This document shows positions 27,978-38,087 of a stretch of 44,243 nucleotides of DNA, one piece after another (positions within the stretch are counted from its first letter, which is position 1; each line of letters starts with the position of its first letter). Made by a program: the position numbers and the translations under genes. The notes under the pieces are model-generated. The model had not been told where the DNA came from, made no database searches, and was given only the letters and a program-made list of their open reading frames with translations. Source of the DNA: an uncultured Pelagibacteraceae bacterium (GTDB lineage: Bacteria; Pseudomonadota; Alphaproteobacteria; Pelagibacterales; Pelagibacteraceae); contig CACHTB010000007.1 of NCBI GenBank assembly GCA_902582735.1, positions 1 to 44,243 on the forward strand. The letters are read 5' to 3'.

Positions 27978-28979
27978 TTAGATCCAGCTAGGAGTAGGGA
28001 GACCTTTTTCTTGCAAAAATTTTTTATTAAACATCTTAGAGTTGTATTTATCTGATTTGTCGCAGAGAATTGTTACAATAGTTTTCCCTGGACCGATTAA
28101 TTTCCCAAGTCTAATTGCTCCAGCAATATTTACACCACAGCTAGTGCCTAAACTTAATCCCTCTTCTTTTATTAAGTTATAAAGTAAAGGCAAAGACTCA
28201 TGGTCATCAATTGAAAATGCACCATCTATTTTTGCTTCGGCAAAATTTGCTGTTACTCTGCTAGAGCCAATACCTTCAGTTATTGAACCACCCTCAGATT
28301 TTAACTCACCATTTTCAATGAAATTGTATAAGGCAGAACCTGCCGGATCAGATAAATATATTTTAATATCTTTGTTTTTTTCTTTCAAATAACCACTTAT
28401 CCCTCCAATTGTTCCACCTGTGCCTGATGCACAAACAAATCCATCTACCTTACCTTCTGTTTGATCCCATATTTCAGGTCCAGTTGTTTCATAATGACCT
28501 CTAGCATTTGCAGTATTGTCAAATTGGTTTGCCCAAACTACTCCATAATTATTTGAATTTTTTAATTCTTCTGCAAGTCTACCTGCAACTTTTACATAAT
28601 TGCCATCATCACTGTAAGGTTTTGGTGATACTAACCTTAAATCTGCACCGATATTTATTAAAGTATCTTTTTTTTCTTGTGTTTGATTATCATTCATTAC
28701 AATTGTTGTTTTATAACCTAAAGAATTTCCCAGAAGACATAAACCTATACCAGTATTACCTGCTGTTCCTTCAACAATCATTCCACCTTTTGAAATTAAT
28801 TTTTTTTCTTCAGCATCTTTTATGAGTGCCAAAGCCGCTCTGTCTTTTACAGATCCTCCTGGGTTTAAATATTCTGCTTTTCCATAAATATTACATCCAG
28901 TAATCTCTGAAGCTGCTTTTAATTTTATTAAAGGGGTATTACCAATTGACTGTAAAAAATTATCTTTGCTATTAATCAT
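27978..28979 (-). CDS. Cysteine synthase / Cds1-like PLP enzyme
   Basis: [63 protein letters not shown] at 28979 overlaps the 3' end of the upstream cysE-like gene. Confidence 0.9.
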   Translation of the reverse strand: MINSKDNFLQSIGNTPLIKLKAASEITGCNIYGKAEYLNPGGSVKDRAALALIKDAEEKKLISKGGMIVEGTAGNTGIGLCLLGNSLGYKTTIVMNDNQTQEKKDTLINIGADLRLVSPKPYSDDGNYVKVAGRLAEELKNSNNYGVVWANQFDNTANARGHYETTGPEIWDQTEGKVDGFVCASGTGGTIGGISGYLKEKNKDIKIYLSDPAGSALYNFIENGELKSEGGSITEGIGSSRVTANFAEAKIDGAFSIDDHESLPLLYNLIKEEGLSLGTSCGVNIAGAIRLGKLIGPGKTIVTILCDKSDKYNSKMFNKKFLQEKGLPTPSWI

Positions 28980-29553
28980 TATTTTTTTCTGAATTATCAT
29001 TTTCGACAGCATAAGGTTTAAATTCTTCTGTAGCAGTTCCAACATTCTTTGCTGGTATTCCTATCATTACAGCATTCTCCTCAACATTTTTTGTTACAAC
29101 AGCATTTGCTCCAATTTTTGAATTTTTTCCTACTACTACAGGACCTAATATTTGTGCACCAGATCCAACGACTACATTATCCATTAAGGTAGGATGTCTT
29201 TTTATATTTCTTTGATTATTAGAATTTATGCTTGGAGATATACCTCCTAAAGTTACCATATGATACATAGTTACATTATCACCAATTTCAGATGTTTCAC
29301 CTATCACAACTCCCATCCCATGATCTATAAATAGATTTTTACCAATCTTTGCACCAGGATGAATTTCAATACCAGTTAGGAATCTTGAAAACTGCGAAAT
29401 AATTCTCGCAATTAAATTAAATTTAGCTACTGAAAAAAAATGAGCCAATCTATGAAAAAATACAGCTTTAACACCTGGATAAGTCAATATTAAACTTAAT
29501 TTGGATTTCGCTGCTGGATCTCTATCAATAATTGATTGTAAAAAGTCACTCAT
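28972..29553 (-). CDS. cysE: Serine O-acetyltransferase
   Basis: 193 aa; [44 protein letters not shown], hexapeptide repeats. Confidence 0.93.
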   Translation of the reverse strand: MSDFLQSIIDRDPAAKSKLSLILTYPGVKAVFFHRLAHFFSVAKFNLIARIISQFSRFLTGIEIHPGAKIGKNLFIDHGMGVVIGETSEIGDNVTMYHMVTLGGISPSINSNNQRNIKRHPTLMDNVVVGSGAQILGPVVVGKNSKIGANAVVTKNVEENAVMIGIPAKNVGTATEEFKPYAVENDNSEKNND

Positions 29554-29664
29554 TAGTCTTCCTATATAGTTATTAAAAATTGAATTTAAAGTTGATCAAT
29601 CTCTTAAAAGTTTGCTTCATAAAACAATTTTTCATATAATAATTTTATAATAAGGAGAGAAACA

Positions 29665-30324
29665 ATGTTAAAAATAAATAGTATGTGTCCTGATTTTCAG
29701 GCTAAAACTACAGAGGGAGATATCTCTTTTCACGAGTGGTTAGGTGACAGCTGGGGTGTATTATTTTCACATCCAAAAGATTTTACACCAGTTTGTACTA
29801 CTGAACTTGGAGCTTTAGGTTTAATGAAAGATGAGTTCGACAAAAGAAACGTGAAAGTGATAGGTCTTAGTGTAGACGGAGTTGATGACCATAATAAATG
29901 GTTAGAAGATATAAAAGATGTGTCAGGTTCAAAACCAAACTATCCAATAATTGCGGACGAAGACCTAAAAGTTGCTAAATTATTTAATATGTTGGAAGGT
30001 GATGCAGGAACAACATCTATGGGTAGAACTGCTGTTGATAATGAAACAGTTAGAACTATTTTTGTAATAAGACCTGATAAAAGAATTGGTTTATATCTTA
30101 CTTACCCAATGGCAACAGGACGAAACTTTTTGGAAATTTTGAGAGCAATAGATTCAATGCAATTAACAGCAAAACATAAAGTAGCTACTCCTGCTAATTG
30201 GAAAAAAGGTGAAGATGTAGTTATTTTACCAGCTGTTAAAGATGATGAAGCGAAAAAAATATATCCAAATGGATGGGAGACGGTTAAACCATATTTAAGG
30301 AAGGTTCCAGATCCTTCTAAATAA
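29665..30324 (+). CDS. 1-Cys peroxiredoxin (Prx6-like)
   Basis: 219 aa; SHPKDFTPVCTTELGALGLM, PIIADEDLKVAKLFNML, VRTIFVIRPDKRIGLYLTYPMATGRNFLEILR. Confidence 0.95.
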   Translation: MLKINSMCPDFQAKTTEGDISFHEWLGDSWGVLFSHPKDFTPVCTTELGALGLMKDEFDKRNVKVIGLSVDGVDDHNKWLEDIKDVSGSKPNYPIIADEDLKVAKLFNMLEGDAGTTSMGRTAVDNETVRTIFVIRPDKRIGLYLTYPMATGRNFLEILRAIDSMQLTAKHKVATPANWKKGEDVVILPAVKDDEAKKIYPNGWETVKPYLRKVPDPSK

Positions 30325-30325
30325 T

Positions 30326-30979
30326 TTGGATAAGAATATTTTAAACCAACAATCTCAGCATTGGGAGACTAATTTCTCAAATAAGCCTGAGATGTTTGGT
30401 TTAGATCAAAGTTATTCAGCTGAAAAAACCCTACCCATATTAAAAGAGAACAATTTTTCAAACATTATCGAACTTGGAGCTGGATTAGGTAGAGACACAA
30501 TATTTTTTGCAAAAAATTCAATCAAGGTTACTGCGCTTGATTATAGTCAAAATGGTATATCAATAATTGACAAAAAAATTAAACAATTAAATTTATATTC
30601 ATTTATCCGTACTATGAAGTTTGATGTGAGGAGTAGCTTACCTTTTAAAGATAACACGGTAGAAGTTTGTTATTCTCATATGCTTTATTGTATGGCTCTA
30701 ACAAATCTTGAATTAATAAATTTAAATAATGAGATTAAAAGAATTCTTAAACCTGGAGGTTTGAATATTTATACTGTTAGAAATACAGAAGATGGAGATT
30801 TCAAAAAAGGGATTCATAGGGGTGAAGATTTATTTGAAATCGATGGATTTATTATTCATTTTTTTTCTGAGAATAAAATAAATAGTCTTCTAGATGGTTT
30901 TAAAAATTTATTTATTGAAAAATTTGATGAAGGAAAGTTTCCTAGAAAGTTATATTTAGTTTGTAATAAAAAAATTTAG
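30326..30979 (+). CDS. SAM-dependent methyltransferase
   Basis: 217 aa, TTG start; IIELGAGLGRDTIFFAKNSIKVTALDYS, LKPGGLNIYTVR. Confidence 0.85.
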   Translation: MDKNILNQQSQHWETNFSNKPEMFGLDQSYSAEKTLPILKENNFSNIIELGAGLGRDTIFFAKNSIKVTALDYSQNGISIIDKKIKQLNLYSFIRTMKFDVRSSLPFKDNTVEVCYSHMLYCMALTNLELINLNNEIKRILKPGGLNIYTVRNTEDGDFKKGIHRGEDLFEIDGFIIHFFSENKINSLLDGFKNLFIEKFDEGKFPRKLYLVCNKKI

Positions 30980-31674
30980 TTATTTTTGTATTTTTTCATA
31001 CATACTTGGGCCAATAAAAGATTTGGATCAATAAACAACTTAGAGTCTTTTGCTTTCTTAAAAGATTTATATGCAAATAAAGCTATAGGAAGTTCTGTAC
31101 AACCTAATATAATTTTTTTACATTTTTTTTTAATTAATTGATTAACGGCTGGTCTTAAAACTTTCTCTGCCTCTTTTACTTTACCCATTTTTACATATTT
31201 AATAGATTTGTTTACAGAGCTTGTTTGTAAATTTTTAGTTGGACTTATAAAATCATATTTTTTATCAAAATATTGATGGTAAACTTTTGTTTTCAATGTT
31301 GCTTCAGTACAAAGGATTCCTATTTTCGTATTTTTTTTACAAGTTTTTTTTGTATAATTAAAAACTTCCCTGGGCATGCTTAATAAGGGAATTTTAATTT
31401 TTTTTTGAATATCTTGATGCCAATAATGTGCAGTGTTACAAGGCATAACAATAAATTTACATTTATTTTTGGATAGCAGTTTACAACCCTTAATCAACTC
31501 ATTTAGCACATTGTAATATTTTTTTAAGTTCTCAGGTCTTTTTGGTGTATTAGACTTGTTGTAAAGAATAAACATAGGGTACTGTTGATCCAGTTTTCCT
31601 CTATATAATTTTGCAAGCTTGCTGCAAAAATCTAAACCTGCCTGCGTTCCCATTCCTCCAAGAATACCAATCAT
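30976..31674 (-). CDS. Aspartate/glutamate racemase-family protein
   Basis: 232 aa; MIGILGGMGTQAGLDF, IVMPCNTAHYW, ILGCTELPIAL. Confidence 0.9.
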   Translation of the reverse strand: MIGILGGMGTQAGLDFCSKLAKLYRGKLDQQYPMFILYNKSNTPKRPENLKKYYNVLNELIKGCKLLSKNKCKFIVMPCNTAHYWHQDIQKKIKIPLLSMPREVFNYTKKTCKKNTKIGILCTEATLKTKVYHQYFDKKYDFISPTKNLQTSSVNKSIKYVKMGKVKEAEKVLRPAVNQLIKKKCKKIILGCTELPIALFAYKSFKKAKDSKLFIDPNLLLAQVCMKKYKNN

Positions 31675-31750
31675 AAAAGCTAATTTATCTATATATATTA
31701 ATTAGTAGAACTATATTTTAATTTAATTTATGCAAGTAATAACACTATAG

Positions 31751-32911
31751 ATGAATAGAAATCTTTTCTTACTTATTTTAAGCCAAGTATTTGGTTTTAC
31801 AGCCGCAACCGTAACAGTTTTTATAAGTGGTATTATTGGATCAGACTTAAGTTCTATAAAAACACTTTCTACACTTCCTCCATCAATTTATGTTGTTGGA
31901 ACAGCAGCAGCTACAATTTTTGCTGCTAAGATAATGAGCATTATTGGACGAAGGCTTGGATTTATTTTTGCTTCTGTAGCTGGTTCAATTTCTTGTTTGA
32001 TCGGTGCTTATGCAATAATGATAGAAAGTTTTTTTATTTTTTGTTTTGCTAAATTTATTTTAGGTGCCACAATGGCATTTACTCATCAATATCGTTTTGC
32101 TGCAGCAGAAAGTGTAGAAAAGGAAAAAGCGCCTAAAGCTATTTCATCATTATTATTAGCTGGAATAGTTGCTGCTTTTCTTGGAATTGGTTTTGCAAAT
32201 TATACTAAAAATTTTGTAAGTGATTATTTATATGTAGGTTCATATTTAACTTTAGCAGTTTTAACATTAATACCTTCATTTTTATTATTCTTTTTTAAGG
32301 ATATTAGAGAAATTTCTTTTGTTTCAAATAAGGAAAATAACTCAAGAAATTACTCAGAATTTTTTTCAGATCCAAAATTTTTACAAGCAATTACCTCTGC
32401 TGCATTTGCATATGCAGTAATGTCTTTTTTAATGACAGCAACTCCAATAAGTATGCATATTGTGCATCAGTTAAGTTTAGAAAAAACAGGAATAGTTCTT
32501 CAATTTCATGTTTTGGCAATGTTTTTACCTTCGTTAGTTACCGGAAATTTAATCAAAAAGTTTGGTTATAGTAATATGATGTATTTAGGTGTCTTATTCT
32601 ATTTTTTCACAATTTTATTATCTTTCTTTCAACCATCTTTTTTAAACTATTTTATAAGTCTGATTTTTTTAGGTATAGGATGGAACTTTTTATTTATATC
32701 TGGCACAAGCTTATTAGTCACAACTTATAAACCTGAAGAAAAATTTAAAGCTCAAGGATTTAATGATTTATTAGTTTTCTCTTCCATGGCTTTAGCAAGT
32801 TTGTTAGCCGGTATACTTATTTCTATTGCAAGCTGGAAAACAGTTAACTTATTTTGTATTCCTTTTTTAATTCTCATTATTTTATCAATAATTAATGCAG
32901 ATAAGAAATAA
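31751..32911 (+). CDS. MFS transporter
   Basis: 386 aa, ~12 TM; AAKIMSIIGRRLGFIFASVAGS motif A-like loop. Confidence 0.87.
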   Translation: MNRNLFLLILSQVFGFTAATVTVFISGIIGSDLSSIKTLSTLPPSIYVVGTAAATIFAAKIMSIIGRRLGFIFASVAGSISCLIGAYAIMIESFFIFCFAKFILGATMAFTHQYRFAAAESVEKEKAPKAISSLLLAGIVAAFLGIGFANYTKNFVSDYLYVGSYLTLAVLTLIPSFLLFFFKDIREISFVSNKENNSRNYSEFFSDPKFLQAITSAAFAYAVMSFLMTATPISMHIVHQLSLEKTGIVLQFHVLAMFLPSLVTGNLIKKFGYSNMMYLGVLFYFFTILLSFFQPSFLNYFISLIFLGIGWNFLFISGTSLLVTTYKPEEKFKAQGFNDLLVFSSMALASLLAGILISIASWKTVNLFCIPFLILIILSIINADKK

Positions 32912-33528
32912 TGAGTTTTTTAATTTTAGGTTTTATAACCAGTTTAAGTTTAATATTAGCAATAGGACCACAAAATATCTTTGTAATAGAGCAAGGTATT
33001 AAGAAACAACATATTTTTCTAATATGTTTGATTTGTTCAGTATCAGATACAATTTTGATTTTTTTAGGAATTTTTCTATTTCAATATCTTGGAACATTTT
33101 TTAATGAAATAACTGAATTAGTTTTCAATATTTTATTATTAATATTTTTAATTTATTTTATTTACACAAAAATTTCTGAAAAATTTAAAAACATAGAAAT
33201 AGATAAAGATCGGAAACATGATGAGAGAAAAAAAATTATATTAAAAACACTCGCTTTTACTTATTTAAATCCACATGTTTATTCTGACACAGTTTTTTTT
33301 CTTGGTAATTTTTCAAAAAATTTCCCAATTAATTATAAAATTTATTTTGGTATTGGAGGTTCTATTGCTTCTTTTTTATTTTTCTACTTATTGGGATATT
33401 TAGCAAATTATTTTTCAAAATATCTTAATAACGTAAGGGCTTGGGTTATAATAAAATGGATTATTTCTTTAATAATGACCTTAATTTCAATTTATGTGAT
33501 TTTTGAAATTTTAAAATTTTTTAATTAG
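32911..33528 (+). CDS. LysE-family amino-acid exporter
   Basis: 205 aa; SLILAIGPQNIFVIEQGIKKQHIF, TYLNPHVYSDTVFFLG. Confidence 0.92.
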   Translation: MSFLILGFITSLSLILAIGPQNIFVIEQGIKKQHIFLICLICSVSDTILIFLGIFLFQYLGTFFNEITELVFNILLLIFLIYFIYTKISEKFKNIEIDKDRKHDERKKIILKTLAFTYLNPHVYSDTVFFLGNFSKNFPINYKIYFGIGGSIASFLFFYLLGYLANYFSKYLNNVRAWVIIKWIISLIMTLISIYVIFEILKFFN

Positions 33529-34807
33529 AAAATCCGTATTTTCTTAATCTCACATCGCTGGTTCGTGCATGAGCTTCCATACCTTCGTATCTAGAAATTC
33601 TTGCTGCAGCAGCACCCACAAGTTTTGTTGAGTCTTTTGTCATTCTTTGGAAGCTTAGTGTTTTTATAAATTTTCCAACAAATAATCCCCCTGTATATTT
33701 ACCTGCTCCTTTAGTTGGTAAAATATGATTTGTTCCGGAACATTTGTCTCCGTAAGCTACTGTTGTTTCTTCACCAACAAATAGGGATCCATAATTCGTT
33801 AGTCTGTCATGGAACCATTTTAAATTTTTTGTTTGAACCTCAAGATGCTCTGGAGCATATTCATCACTTATCCTAACCATTTCATCGTCAGTATCGCAAA
33901 GAATTACCTCACCATAATCTTTCCATGCAGCCTCCGCACTAGTTCTTGGTAATTCAGGTAACTCTGAAATTAATTCAGGAACTCTTTTCATCACTTTTTC
34001 AGCAAGCTCTTTACTTGTAGTGTATAACCAACAAGGAGAATTGTAACCATGTTCAGCTTGCCCAACTAAGTCTACCGCAACTATCTCAGGATCAGCAGTT
34101 TCATCTGCAATAATTCCAATTTCTGTGGGACCAGCAAATAAATCTATTCCAACCCTTCCAAATAAAATTCTTTTTGCTTCAGCTACAAACTGATTACCTG
34201 GACCAACTAAAATATCTGCTGGAGCATTACCAAATAAACCGTATGTCATTGCAGCGATAGCAGGAACTCCGCCTAAATTTAAAATAACATCTGCACCACA
34301 CAAATCAGCAGTATATATAATAGTGGGGTGGGCTCCCACCTCAGTTTTTGGTGGACTACATGCAATTACATTTTTTACTCCAGCAACTTTTGCAGTCGTT
34401 ACACTCATAACTGCCGAAGCTATATGAGCATATCTTCCACCTGGAATATAACAACCCGCAGTATTAACAGGAACTAATTTTTGACCAGCATACAAACCAT
34501 CAGATAATTCAACTTCGAAATCATTTCCATAGTTTTTAAGTTGAGCCTCAGCAAATTTTCTTACTCTTTCATAAGAAAATTTAATATCATCCTTTGTTTT
34601 TTGATCTAAATTTTTTTTTATTTCCTCAATTTTATCTTTGGATACAATTATTTCACCTTCATATCTGTCAAATTTTTTTGTTAATTCTTTACAACCTTCC
34701 TCTTTAGATTTCTCTAGGTCATTAAGTAAATTTTGAACAATATCCCTTGTTTTATTATCGTCAGTTGAGGATGTTTTAGGAGATTTTTTAAGGTATTTAA
34801 TTGTCAT
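33521..34807 (-). CDS. Histidinol dehydrogenase superfamily protein, HpsN-like subgroup
   Basis: 428 aa; CYIPGGRYAHIASAVMSVTTAKVAGV, VGPGNQFVAEAKRILFGRVGIDLFAGPTE, GTNHILPTKGAGKYTGGLFVGKFIKTLSFQR. Confidence 0.88.
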   Translation of the reverse strand: MTIKYLKKSPKTSSTDDNKTRDIVQNLLNDLEKSKEEGCKELTKKFDRYEGEIIVSKDKIEEIKKNLDQKTKDDIKFSYERVRKFAEAQLKNYGNDFEVELSDGLYAGQKLVPVNTAGCYIPGGRYAHIASAVMSVTTAKVAGVKNVIACSPPKTEVGAHPTIIYTADLCGADVILNLGGVPAIAAMTYGLFGNAPADILVGPGNQFVAEAKRILFGRVGIDLFAGPTEIGIIADETADPEIVAVDLVGQAEHGYNSPCWLYTTSKELAEKVMKRVPELISELPELPRTSAEAAWKDYGEVILCDTDDEMVRISDEYAPEHLEVQTKNLKWFHDRLTNYGSLFVGEETTVAYGDKCSGTNHILPTKGAGKYTGGLFVGKFIKTLSFQRMTKDSTKLVGAAAARISRYEGMEAHARTSDVRLRKYGFSN

Positions 34808-34889
34808 TGATGAGTATTTTGATCAAGTTATTTAATGTATTAAAATACTCATTTCAACAAAGATATTTTTTATTAATTTTCTTGATAAT

Positions 34890-35801
34890 TTAATCTAACG
34901 CAACTACTGCAGCAGCTATTGAGGCTAATCTAGCAGTTGCATCATCTGATCTACTTGTAATTACAACTGGAACTTTGCCCCCAACCACAACACCTGCCGC
35001 ACAGGCTCCCATGAAATATATCATCATTTTTACTAGCGCATTTCCAGTCTCAACATTTGGAACTAATAAAACATCTGCATCTCCAGCAACAATATTTTTT
35101 ATACCTTTAATACCTGCTGACTTTTTAGATACACTATTATCAAAAGCCAAAGGACCAAAAATGTCAGCATTAAAACCCTCTTTTGCAGCTAAATTTGTAA
35201 TCTCTTTTGCATCAAGAGAACTTTGCATACTATCCAATACTTCTTCAGTTGCTGACAAAATTGATATCTTTGGTTTTGGAATATTTATACGATGACAAAA
35301 ATCAATTACATTTCTTAAAATGTGCATTTTAGTTTTAACATTTGGATTAACATTTAATGCTCCATCTGTAATTATAAGTGGTTTATCATCTTTTTCTAAT
35401 GTCATGTGCCATATATGACTAAGCCTTTTTTTGCTTAACAAACCATACTCTCGCTTTAAAACTTCTTTCATCAAAACATCTGTATGAATATGTCCTTTAA
35501 CAATTATTTTAATTTTATCTTCTGAAGCAAGTTTTGCTGCAATCTTGGCAGTATTATTTTCTACTGGTTCGTCTATTATCTCATATTCAGATATATCAAA
35601 CTTTATATCCTCTGCAGATTTTTTAATTTCAGTTTCGTCACCAATTAAAACTGGTACAATCAATTTTTCTTTTACCGCGTCCATCGCTGAAATCATTGGC
35701 AAAGTTTTTCCAGCATTTACTATAGCAACCCTTACTCCTTTTTTTTGGTGAGCAATATCTAGGAGATTATTTGGACATACTGTTGATTTATCTGAAAGCA
35801 T
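34890..35801 (-). CDS. Phosphate acetyl/butyryltransferase family protein
   Basis: KGHIHTDVLMKEVL, ITDGALNVNPNVKTKMHILRNVIDFC, ADVLLVPNVETGNALVKMMIYFMGACAAGVVVGGKVPVVITSRSD; internal ATG at 35801 preferred. Confidence 0.9.
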   Translation of the reverse strand: MLSDKSTVCPNNLLDIAHQKKGVRVAIVNAGKTLPMISAMDAVKEKLIVPVLIGDETEIKKSAEDIKFDISEYEIIDEPVENNTAKIAAKLASEDKIKIIVKGHIHTDVLMKEVLKREYGLLSKKRLSHIWHMTLEKDDKPLIITDGALNVNPNVKTKMHILRNVIDFCHRINIPKPKISILSATEEVLDSMQSSLDAKEITNLAAKEGFNADIFGPLAFDNSVSKKSAGIKGIKNIVAGDADVLLVPNVETGNALVKMMIYFMGACAAGVVVGGKVPVVITSRSDDATARLASIAAAVVALD

Positions 35802-35866
35802 TTGAAATCTTATATCAAAATTAAAAAAAACTAACATATCATTTATTTTTTGATAATGTCAGAAAT

Positions 35867-36715
35867 ATGGAAGTTGTAACAAAAATTGCTCCAATTGCTC
35901 TGGCATTAATTATGTTAACATTGGGATTAGGTCTTACAACGAGTGATTTTACAAGAGTAATTAAACAACCAAAAGATTTTTTAGTTGGATTGATTTGCCA
36001 AGTAATATTACTTCCTATAATTGCTTTTGTTTTAATAAAAATTTTAAATGTTCAACCAGCATTAGCTTTAGGAGTAATGATAATTGCTGCAGCACCAGGA
36101 GGAGTTACATCGAATATTCTTACAAAATTTGCAAATGGTGATGTAGCTCTCTCGGTTTCATTGACAGCAATTATAAGTTTATTGAGTATTTTAACAGTTC
36201 CATTTATTGTTATTCAGTCTGCTGATCTATTAAATATAAATTATATTACTCAACAAATTTCTATGAGTGGTATTTCAATAAAAATGTTTTTGGTAGTAAC
36301 ATTACCTGTGTTAATTGGAATGTTAATAAGGAAGTTAGCTAATGAATTTATAATTACACGAACAGCCTTAATTGAGAAAATTTCTTTAATACTTTTTATC
36401 GTTGTTTTTATATCTATCTGGATAGAAGAGTGGGAAAATATAATTACATACTTATCAAGAGCAGGCATCATAACATTGATCTTAAACATGACAATGATGA
36501 CTTTAGGATTTTATATTGCAAAAATTTTTGCAAGTGGCATTGCACAAAGAAAATGTATTTCTTTAGAATGTGGTCTTCAAAATGGAACTTTAGCAGTATT
36601 TGTATCTACCCAGCTATTTGATGATGTAATTTATTTAATACCAACGGCATCTTATGCGTTGATCATGTTTGTCACATCAATAATATTTGTATTACTGTTA
36701 GGAAAAGTAAATTAG
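35867..36715 (+). CDS. Bile acid:sodium symporter (BASS)-family transporter
   Basis: 282 aa; LTLGLGLTTSDFTRVIKQPKDFLVGL, AAAPGGVTSNILTKFANGDVALSVSLTA, LECGLQNGTLAVF. Confidence 0.92.
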   Translation: MEVVTKIAPIALALIMLTLGLGLTTSDFTRVIKQPKDFLVGLICQVILLPIIAFVLIKILNVQPALALGVMIIAAAPGGVTSNILTKFANGDVALSVSLTAIISLLSILTVPFIVIQSADLLNINYITQQISMSGISIKMFLVVTLPVLIGMLIRKLANEFIITRTALIEKISLILFIVVFISIWIEEWENIITYLSRAGIITLILNMTMMTLGFYIAKIFASGIAQRKCISLECGLQNGTLAVFVSTQLFDDVIYLIPTASYALIMFVTSIIFVLLLGKVN

Positions 36716-36802
36716 GGTCAATCGCTTCTAAGACCCAAAATGAGCTTATTTGTTCAAAAAAGCCTTGAGCAATTAGAATTTTTCTGACTAAATCTCATTT
36801 TG
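36715..36802 (+). ncRNA. Candidate structured RNA / leader upstream of a small ORF
   Basis: Three complementary segments: GGGTC 36715-36719 / GACCC 36732-36736; AAAATGAG 36737-36744 / CTCATTTT 36794-36801; TTGTTCAA 36750-36757 / TTGAGCAA 36765-36772 (one G-U). Confidence 0.4.
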
Positions 36803-36813
36803 AGAAATACTAG

Positions 36814-37086
36814 ATGAGTACCGAAACTTTAACAAAATTAAATCCTAAAATTTTAATCAATTCTAAATTAGACCCCAATGGACCAAGTGCAAATGTATCT
36901 AATCTAAAAACGCCAAACACTGAACTAAAAGAGGTTCATCACACAAAAAAAATTAAATCAAAGATTTGCATAAATAAGTTGAAAAATAGACTTAAAATTA
37001 AAGAAAAAAGTAAAAAAATTGAAAATAGAGTTTTGACTGGTTTATTTTTAAGTATTGTCGCGTTTTTATTTTTTGTTGCAACTTAG
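36814..37086 (+). CDS. Small lysine-rich protein with C-terminal transmembrane segment, uncharacterised
   Basis: 90 aa; basic K-rich body, then VLTGLFLSIVAFLFFVAT at the extreme C-terminus. Confidence 0.6.
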   Translation: MSTETLTKLNPKILINSKLDPNGPSANVSNLKTPNTELKEVHHTKKIKSKICINKLKNRLKIKEKSKKIENRVLTGLFLSIVAFLFFVAT

Positions 37087-38087
37087 TTTAAAAGATATTC
37101 AATATCTTTCAAAACATCATCAGTAACTTTAATATCTTTATTAATATTATTTTTATATCTAGTAAACTTATTTTGTCCTGGATACATAATTTCTCTAACA
37201 TTTTTAAGTTTTGGGAGTTTTTTAATTCTTCTTATATTTTCTTTAATTCTTGAATTAAAATTTTTTACAAATAAATTAGACTTCATAACAATAAATAAAT
37301 GACCTATATTTTGAGGACCTGAAAAATCATCAAATGGATCTTTTACTTTTCCTCCATGATTTCCTCCAGTAAAAACACCACTTAAAATGTCAACCATCCA
37401 AGCTAAACCTGATCCTCTAAATCCAGCTATAGGTAACTGCACACCTTTAAGAGCTTTAGCTGCATCTGTTGTTGGTCTTCCATACTTATCTAATGCAACC
37501 CCTTCAGGTATTTTAGACCCTGTTCTTGCTGCAACTCTAATTTTTCCTCTATTTATCATTGATACAGATGTATCTAATATAAAGGGAATTTTTGAAGAGG
37601 TGGGAGTTCCAAAACAAATTGGATTTGTTCCGAATAAAGATTTTAATGCACCATGTGGGGCTATAGCAGGGGGAGCATTAGTAAAAATTAATGTTAAAAA
37701 TTTTTTTTTGACAGCTTGTTCAGCGTAATATCCTGATAACCCGTAATGACCACTTCTTTTAATTCCAACTAAACCAAATCCTGTTTTTTTTGCGTTCTCA
37801 ATTGCTTTTTTAATCCCAATATCAGCAGCTACAAAACCAATGCTGTCATCAGCATCAATTTGCATTATAGATTGGGATATTTTTTTAATTTTAAAGTTCG
37901 GCTTTGGATTAATTAATTTTTTATTTATTCTGTCACAATACATTTTTAATCTAGAAACTCCATGGCTTGTTGCACCAACTAATTCTGCATTAACTAATGC
38001 ATCTGAACATATCTTTGCGTGTGGTTTGCTTAATTTATATTTTATAAATACTTTAATTAGTAATTTTTCTAAATTTTCTTTTTTCAT
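37083..38087 (-). CDS. Ldh2/malate-L-lactate dehydrogenase family oxidoreductase
   Basis: NAELVGATSHGVSRLKMYCDRI, GFGLVGIKRSGHYGLSGYYAEQA, FGTNPICFGTP, LDTSVSMINRGKI; ATG at 38087. Confidence 0.9.
   Translation of the reverse strand: MKKENLEKLLIKVFIKYKLSKPHAKICSDALVNAELVGATSHGVSRLKMYCDRINKKLINPKPNFKIKKISQSIMQIDADDSIGFVAADIGIKKAIENAKKTGFGLVGIKRSGHYGLSGYYAEQAVKKKFLTLIFTNAPPAIAPHGALKSLFGTNPICFGTPTSSKIPFILDTSVSMINRGKIRVAARTGSKIPEGVALDKYGRPTTDAAKALKGVQLPIAGFRGSGLAWMVDILSGVFTGGNHGGKVKDPFDDFSGPQNIGHLFIVMKSNLFVKNFNSRIKENIRRIKKLPKLKNVREIMYPGQNKFTRYKNNINKDIKVTDDVLKDIEYLLN

Noticed and set aside
33521-34807. Calling this gene simply hisD (histidine biosynthesis)
   Set aside because: No other his genes are adjacent and the C-terminal motif is unlike canonical HisD; the substrate is left open.
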